Below are positions 60,059 through 64,000 of a stretch of 64,000 bases of DNA, one piece after another. The stretch is from Streptomyces roseolilacinus (lineage in GTDB: Bacteria; Actinomycetota; Actinomycetes; Streptomycetales; Streptomycetaceae), in assembly GCF_014649335.1 (NCBI RefSeq), contig NZ_BMSV01000016.1:1-64000 (forward strand). Direction: 5' to 3'. The notes below the pieces were generated by a model. The model did no database searches and was not told the origin of the DNA. It worked only from the letters and a program-made list of their open reading frames with translations. The translations under genes and the position numbers were made by a program. Within the stretch, counting starts at the first letter, position 1, and every line of letters begins with the position of its first letter.

Positions 60059-60112
60059 GTGTCTTCGAAGTGGCGTCGTTCGCCCGCCCGGCAGACGGGA
60101 CTTTAAAGACAC
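60059..60112. repeat. 54-bp element with imperfect 13-bp terminal inverted repeats (IS/MITE-like)
   Basis: gtgtcttcgaagt (60059-60071) and actttaaagacac (60100-60112) are inverted repeats matching at 11 of 13 positions. The A/T-rich core, containing ttcgaa and tttaaa, stands out from the surrounding GC. The gtgtctt...aagacac ends resemble those of some Streptomyces IS5-family elements. It ends 4 bases before the mnmA stop codon and may double as its terminator. Confidence 0.5.
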
Positions 60113-60115
60113 GAC

Positions 60116-61243
60116 CTAGGACAGGGCCGCGGCCGTGCGGCGGGTGGTGGTGGCGATGGTGGCTGAGCCGACCACGCGGGTGCCGTCGTACAGGACGATC
60201 GCCTGGCCCGGCGCGACGCCGCGGACCGGCTCGGTGAAGGAGACCCGCAGCCCGCCGTCGACGAGCTCGGCGGTCACCTCCGTCTCGCCGCCGTGCGCGC
60301 GCAGCTGCGCCGTGTAGGTGCCGGGGCCCTCGGGGGCGCGGCCGCACCAGCGGGGCCTGATCGCGGTGAGCGCGGTGACGTCCAGCGCCTCGGCGGGGCC
60401 GACGGTGACGGTGTTGTTCACCGGCGAGATGTCCAGGACGTACCGGGGCTTGCCGTCCGGCGCGGGGTGGCCGATGCGCAGGCCCTTGCGCTGGCCGATG
60501 GTGAAGCCGTACGCGCCGTCGTGGCTGCCGAGCCGGTTGCCGGACTCGTCGACGATGTCGCCCTCGGCCCTGCCGAGCCGGGAGGCGAGGAAGCCCTGCG
60601 TGTCGCCGTCGGCGATGAAGCAGATGTCGTGGCTGTCCGGCTTCTTCGCGACGGCCAGGCCGCGCCGCTCGGCCTCGGCGCGGATCTCGTCCTTGGTGGT
60701 GACCGTGTCGCCCAGGGGGAACATGGCGTGGGCGAGCTGGCGCTCGTCGAGCACGCCGAGGACGTACGACTGGTCCTTGGCCTCGTCGGAGGCGCGGTGG
60801 AGCTCGCGGGTGCCGTCGGCGAGGGTGACGACCTTGGCGTAGTGGCCCGTGCAGACGGCGTCGAAGCCCAGGGCGAGGGCCTTGTCGAGGAGCGCCGCGA
60901 ACTTGATCTTCTCGTTGCAGCGCAGGCACGGGTTGGGCGTGCGGCCCGCCTCGTACTCGGCGACGAAGTCCTCCACGACGTCCTCGCGGAAGCGCTCCGC
61001 CAGGTCCCAGACGTAGAAGGGGATGCCGATCACGTCGGCGGCGCGGCGGGCGTCGCGCGAGTCCTCGATGGTGCAGCAGCCGCGGGCGCCGGTGCGGAAG
61101 GACTGGGGGTTGGCGGAGAGCGCCAGGTGCACCCCGGTCACGTCGTGGCCCGCCTCGGCGGCGCGGGCGGCGGCGACGGCGGAGTCCACGCCGCCGGACA
61201 TGGCGGCGAGGACGCGGAGGGGGCGCGGGGAGGTCTCAGTCAT
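60116..61243 (-). CDS. mnmA: tRNA 2-thiouridine(34) synthase
   Basis: A 375-residue PP-loop ATPase that thiolates U34 of tRNAs for Lys, Glu and Gln. 'LAAMSGGVDSAVAAARA' is the PP-loop, 'GRTPNPCLRCNEKIKF' has the first conserved Cys, and 'KPDSHDICFIADGD' the second. The tRNA-binding C-terminal barrel is intact. ATG at 61243 gives the normal N-terminus. The sulfur probably comes from the cysteine desulfurase encoded 0.9 kb away, with the amidase between them on the other strand. Confidence 0.95.
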   Translation of the reverse strand: MTETSPRPLRVLAAMSGGVDSAVAAARAAEAGHDVTGVHLALSANPQSFRTGARGCCTIEDSRDARRAADVIGIPFYVWDLAERFREDVVEDFVAEYEAGRTPNPCLRCNEKIKFAALLDKALALGFDAVCTGHYAKVVTLADGTRELHRASDEAKDQSYVLGVLDERQLAHAMFPLGDTVTTKDEIRAEAERRGLAVAKKPDSHDICFIADGDTQGFLASRLGRAEGDIVDESGNRLGSHDGAYGFTIGQRKGLRIGHPAPDGKPRYVLDISPVNNTVTVGPAEALDVTALTAIRPRWCGRAPEGPGTYTAQLRAHGGETEVTAELVDGGLRVSFTEPVRGVAPGQAIVLYDGTRVVGSATIATTTRRTAAALS

Positions 61244-61304
61244 AGCCCCACCAGGGTACGGGGCCGCGGGAACCGTCGTCGCGGGAGTAAGCGTTCTCCG
61301 TGAC

Positions 61305-62072
61305 ATGGGTGGACACATGGGCGGGGAAGAGGGCCGGCGGGTGGGGCGGCGCGCCGTGCTGATCGGCGGCGGCGCCGCGGCGGCGGGCGCGGCGGCGCTG
61401 GGGTGGGAGGAGCTGCGGCGCCTGTGGTGGAAGCTGCCCGGCACGCGGAGGAGGCGCGTGGAGGGCGAGCTGGACCACGCGGGCGCGGTGTGGACGGCGG
61501 CGGCGCGGGCGAACTGGCGGCGGGCCGACCGGCCGGACGACTTCGGCATCGACCGGGTGGTGGTCCACGTGGTGCAGGGCAGCTACGCGACGGCGCTGCG
61601 GGTGTTCAAGAATCCGGGGCACGGCGCGGCGACGCACTACGTGGTGGGCAAGGACGGGCGGGTCGCGCAGATGATCCGCGAGCTGGACGTGGCGTTCCAC
61701 GCGGGGAACCGCGCGATGAACGAGCGGAGCATCGGTATCGAGCACGAGGGGTTCGTGGACCGGCCGCGGGACTTCACTCCGGCGATGTACGCGTCGTCGG
61801 CGCGGCTGACGGCGGACATATGCGCCCGGTACGGCATACCCGTGGACCGGGAGCACATCATCGGCCACGTCGAGGTGGAGGGCACGGACCACACCGACCC
61901 GGGGCCGCACTGGGACTGGGACCGGTACATGGAGCTGGTCCGGCGGGCCGCGGCGAACCCGTCCCCGGGCCCGTCCGCGTCGCGCCCGGCGTCCGCGTCG
62001 CGCCCGGCCGGCGGCACGACCCGGGCGGGCGGCACGGCGCGGGCGGGCGGCACGGCGCGGGCGGGCCGGTGA
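61305..62072 (+). CDS. Exported N-acetylmuramoyl-L-alanine amidase (amidase_2)
   Basis: About 255 residues. The N-terminus has a twin-arginine signal, 'GRRVGRRAVLIGGGAAAAGAAALG', so export is probably by Tat. The amidase_2 (T7 lysozyme-like) domain follows, with zinc His in 'VVVHVVQGSY', His/Gly motif 'VAFHAGNRAMNERSIGIEHEG' and zinc His/Asp in 'IIGHVEVEGTDHTDPGPHWDW'. It would cut the stem peptide from muramic acid in peptidoglycan. The last 30 residues are RAGGTA repeats. The ATG at 61305 or at 61317 could be the start. It is flanked by minus-strand genes on both sides. Confidence 0.88.
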   Translation: MGGHMGGEEGRRVGRRAVLIGGGAAAAGAAALGWEELRRLWWKLPGTRRRRVEGELDHAGAVWTAAARANWRRADRPDDFGIDRVVVHVVQGSYATALRVFKNPGHGAATHYVVGKDGRVAQMIRELDVAFHAGNRAMNERSIGIEHEGFVDRPRDFTPAMYASSARLTADICARYGIPVDREHIIGHVEVEGTDHTDPGPHWDWDRYMELVRRAAANPSPGPSASRPASASRPAGGTTRAGGTARAGGTARAGR

Positions 62073-62120
62073 GCGGACCGCACAGGCCGGCGGGCGGGCC
62101 CGGCGGACCGGCGGGGCCGG

Positions 62121-63284
62121 TTAGCTGAGGCCGGCCGTGCGGGCGCGCTCCACGGCCGGGCCGATGGCCTTGGCGAGGGCCTCGACGTCGGCGCGGGTGG
62201 AGGTGTGCCCGAGGGTGAAGCGGAGCGTGCCGCGGGCCAGGTCCGGGTCGGTGCCGGTGGCCAGGACGACGTGGCTGGGCTGGGCGACGCCGGCGGTGCA
62301 GGCGGAGCCGGTGGAGCACTCGATGCCCTGCGCGTCGAGGAGCAGCAGCAGCGAGTCGCCCTCGCAGCCGGGGAAGCTGAAGTGGGCGTTGGCGGGGAGC
62401 CGGTCGTGGGGGTCGCCGCCGAGGACGGCGTCCGGGACGGCCGTGCGGACGGCCTCGACGAGTTCGTCGCGCAGGGCGCCGACCTCGCGGGCGAACCGCT
62501 CGCGGTGCTCGGTGGCGATCCGCGCGGCGGTGGCGAAGGCGGCGACGGCGGGGACGTCGAGGGTTCCGGAGCGGACGTGGCGCTCCTGGCCCCCGCCGTG
62601 GAGGACGGGGACGGGGCTGTGGGTGCGGCCGAGGAGCAGCGCGCCGATGCCGTACGGGCCGCCGATCTTGTGGCCGGAGACGGTCATGGCGGCGAGCCCC
62701 GAGGCGGCGAAGTCCACCGGGACCTGGCCGACGGCCTGGACCGCGTCGGAGTGCAGCGGGACGTCGAACTCGGCTGCCACGGCGGCCAGTTCGCCGATCG
62801 GCATGATCGTGCCGATCTCGTTGTTGGCCCACATGACGGTGGCCAGGGCGACGCTGCCGGGGTCGCGGGCGACGGCCTCGCACAGCGCGTCGGGGTGCAC
62901 GCGCCCGTACGCGTCGACGGGCAGGTACTCGACGGTGGCCCCCTCGTGCTCGCCGAGCCAGTGGACGGCGTCGAGCACGGCGTGGTGCTCCACGGGGCTG
63001 GCGAGGACGCGGACGCGGCGCGGGTCGGCGTCCCGGCGGGACCAGTAGAGGCCCTTGACGGCGAGGTTGTCCGCCTCCGTGCCGCCGGAGGTGAGGACGA
63101 CCTCGCTGGGGCGGGCGCCGAGCGCCTCGGCGAGCGCCTCGCGGGCCTCCTCGACGGTACGGCGGGCCCGCCGCCCGGCGGCGTGCAGGGACGAGGCGTT
63201 GCCCGTGGCGGTGAGCTGGGCGGTCATCGCCTCGACCGCCTCCGGGAGCATCGGAGTGGTCGCGGCGTGGTCGAGGTAGGCCAT
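62121..63284 (-). CDS. Cysteine desulfurase (NifS/IscS family)
   Basis: A 387-residue PLP enzyme that removes sulfur from cysteine for tRNA thiolation or Fe-S clusters. 'YLDHAATTPMLPEAVEAM' starts the family, 'TSGGTEADNLAVKG' and 'LHSDAVQAVGQ' hold PLP contacts, 'VSGHKIGGPYGIG' the PLP Lys and 'ECSTGSACTAG' the catalytic Cys. ATG at 63284. Location near mnmA suggests that tRNA thiolation is its task, though Streptomyces has a separate suf cluster for Fe-S. Confidence 0.93.
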   Translation of the reverse strand: MAYLDHAATTPMLPEAVEAMTAQLTATGNASSLHAAGRRARRTVEEAREALAEALGARPSEVVLTSGGTEADNLAVKGLYWSRRDADPRRVRVLASPVEHHAVLDAVHWLGEHEGATVEYLPVDAYGRVHPDALCEAVARDPGSVALATVMWANNEIGTIMPIGELAAVAAEFDVPLHSDAVQAVGQVPVDFAASGLAAMTVSGHKIGGPYGIGALLLGRTHSPVPVLHGGGQERHVRSGTLDVPAVAAFATAARIATEHRERFAREVGALRDELVEAVRTAVPDAVLGGDPHDRLPANAHFSFPGCEGDSLLLLLDAQGIECSTGSACTAGVAQPSHVVLATGTDPDLARGTLRFTLGHTSTRADVEALAKAIGPAVERARTAGLS

Positions 63285-63366
63285 GGTGCCCCGATTCTAC
63301 GAGCCCGGGGCGAGCGCCCGTCGGGGGCGTATCCGGCCAATCGCTCCCGGCGCCCTCCGGGGGCCG

Positions 63367-63621
63367 TCAGCCGAGGTTCCAGGACACCGTGCCGTTCACG
63401 GTGACGAGGACGGCGAGCACGGCGAGGTCGGCGATCCCGAGGGCCAGGCCGAGCCGGGCCCTGCGCCGGCGCCCGGTGCCGCGCCGCAGGGCGAGGAGGG
63501 CGAGGCAGATGGCCATGGGGCCGAGGAGGATGTTGAGGAAGAGGAGGCCGACGAGGCCGAGGACGAAGGAGGCGACGGCCATGCCGTCGGCGTCCCGGCG
63601 CGCCGGTGCGGCGGGTCCCAC
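63367..63621 (-). CDS. DUF4190-type small membrane protein
   Basis: An 84-residue protein with two helices 'ASFVLGLVGLLFLNILLGPMAICLALLAL' and 'LGLALGIADLAVLAVLVTVNG', separated by an Arg-rich turn, as in DUF4190. GTG at 63621 is preceded by a ggggg run. It is 11 bases after the next small gene and likely co-transcribed with it. Its function is unknown. Confidence 0.75.
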   Translation of the reverse strand: MGPAAPARRDADGMAVASFVLGLVGLLFLNILLGPMAICLALLALRRGTGRRRRARLGLALGIADLAVLAVLVTVNGTVSWNLG

Positions 63622-63632
63622 GGCGTCCCCCC

Positions 63633-63791
63633 TCACTGCCGGCGCCGGCGGGCGGAGCGCTCGCGGGCGGCGAAGGCGAGCAGCCAGACCGCGATGGCGG
63701 CGGTGCCGGCGGCGGTGACGGGCGGGGGGACGAACGCGGCCGTCCCCATGAGCGTGCCCAGGAGGAGCAGGGCGGCGACGAGGAAGAGCAT
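63633..63791 (-). CDS. Small membrane protein (52 residues)
   Basis: From ATG at 63791 to TGA at 63635-63633: a hydrophobic N-terminal helix (MLFLVAALLLLGTLMG), a Pro turn, a second helix (TAAIAVWLLAFAA) and an Arg-rich tail. gagagg lies upstream of the ATG. It is first of a two-gene unit with the DUF4190 gene and shares its upstream region with the divergent tetR gene. Confidence 0.7.
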   Translation of the reverse strand: MLFLVAALLLLGTLMGTAAFVPPPVTAAGTAAIAVWLLAFAARERSARRRRQ

Positions 63792-63823
63792 CGGGTTGCC
63801 TCTCGGTGAGCTGACAACTGTGC

Positions 63824-63837
63824 ACTGACTGGTCAGT
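63824..63837. promoter_or_regulatory. Operator-like palindrome upstream of tetR
   Basis: actgac-tg-gtcagt has perfect 6-bp arms and lies in the 99-bp gap between the divergent small-membrane gene and tetR. Palindromes with actgac/gtcagt arms are common TetR-family operators, so autoregulation and possibly control of the small-membrane genes are likely. Confidence 0.55.
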
Positions 63838-63890
63838 CTAGGTACGCGTACCCCTGGAGGCGTTCGGCGAACGGTTGTTTACTGCATGGC

Positions 63891-64000
63891 ATGAGTCACA
63901 CCACCGGGAGCGCGGCCGTCACGGGCGTCCGGCAGGCGCGGAAGCGAAGGACCCGCCAGTCGCTGCTGGACGCGGCGCTGGCGCTGCTGGAGGAGCAGAG
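63891..64000 (+). CDS. TetR-family regulator, N-terminal part
   Basis: Only the first 36 codons lie in the window (ATG at 63891). After a short tail the start of the TetR helix-turn-helix is clear: 'RKRRTRQSLLDAALALLEEQ'. The palindrome at 63824-63837 is its likely operator. What it controls lies beyond the window. Confidence 0.8.
   Translation, partial: MSHTTGSAAVTGVRQARKRRTRQSLLDAALALLEEQ

Noticed and set aside
1..64000. tRNA, rRNA or riboswitch genes
   Set aside because: I saw no cloverleaf-like sequence with a T-loop, no rRNA motifs and no known riboswitch core. A covariance-model scan would be needed to exclude small RNAs.

Overview
The window is about 72-75% GC with strong G/C third-position bias, many GTG starts, start-stop overlaps of the GTGA type and almost no TTA codons. 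It is chromosomal DNA of a Streptomyces (or very close relative). From memory, much of the gene order (accB/accE ... urease-like genes ... ilvE, leuB, put genes, serA, ilvC-N-B, a GGDEF-EAL gene, a LuxR/LAL regulator, gatB-A-C, rmdB, ligA, mnmA, cysteine desulfurase) resembles the SCO5485-SCO5536 stretch of S. coelicolor. I saw no rRNA, tRNA, CRISPR array or complete insertion sequence.

Layout. 1-4,640: end of an upstream gene, the accE/accB acyl-CoA carboxylase pair and a secreted PL8 polysaccharide lyase. 4,650-8,150: a YceI gene behind an inverted-repeat promoter, a tandem-repeat spacer, and a membrane acyltransferase that overlaps a TPM-like membrane protein tail to tail. 8,200-10,150: citramalate synthase cimA behind a leader peptide and attenuator. 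10,150-14,820: a five-gene operon with fused urease gamma/beta, a divergent urease alpha, agmatine deiminase, an unknown protein and a TetR regulator, with palindromic operator candidates at its promoter. 15,030-17,800: ilvE, leuB and a small protein. 18,020-19,690: an AAC(2')-type acetyltransferase and a streptogrisin-like protease. 19,870-23,880: proline catabolism (pruA, proline dehydrogenase) with a divergent PucR-type regulator. 23,890-30,190: a translationally coupled ABC importer plus MFS operon behind a Fur-family-like box. 30,200-35,800: serA, ilvC, ilvN and ilvB, with a branched-chain leader-peptide attenuator. 35,800-38,950: a GGDEF-EAL protein with BldD-box-like sites. 39,100-49,000: redox enzymes, a LAL regulator, an acetyltransferase and an MMPL transporter. 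49,090-52,710: gatB, a small membrane protein, gatA and gatC. 52,750-57,330: rmdB-type c-di-GMP enzyme (with a TTA codon) and ligA. 57,340-63,800: MetE-like protein, SDR, LOG-family protein, DUF427, mnmA, amidase, cysteine desulfurase and small membrane proteins. The window ends inside a TetR gene.

How it fits together. Most of the conserved core is amino-acid metabolism. cimA (pyruvate route to isoleucine), ilvB-N-C, ilvE and leuB cover much of branched-chain synthesis. Both cimA and ilvB are preceded by 13-codon leader peptides carrying the regulatory codons (Ile-Ile and Ile-Leu-Val-Leu) and by U-tract terminators. The put genes degrade proline. gatCAB makes Gln-tRNA(Gln)/Asn-tRNA(Asn), and mnmA plus the cysteine desulfurase thiolate tRNA wobble uridine. 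Two membrane c-di-GMP enzymes connect to development through BldD-like boxes (first gene) and a bldA-type TTA codon (second gene). The most novel-looking modules are the urease-like/agmatine deiminase operon, where a substituted urea (N-carbamoylputrescine) is the product of one enzyme and a conceivable substrate of the other, and the CntABCDF-E-like metallophore transport operon.
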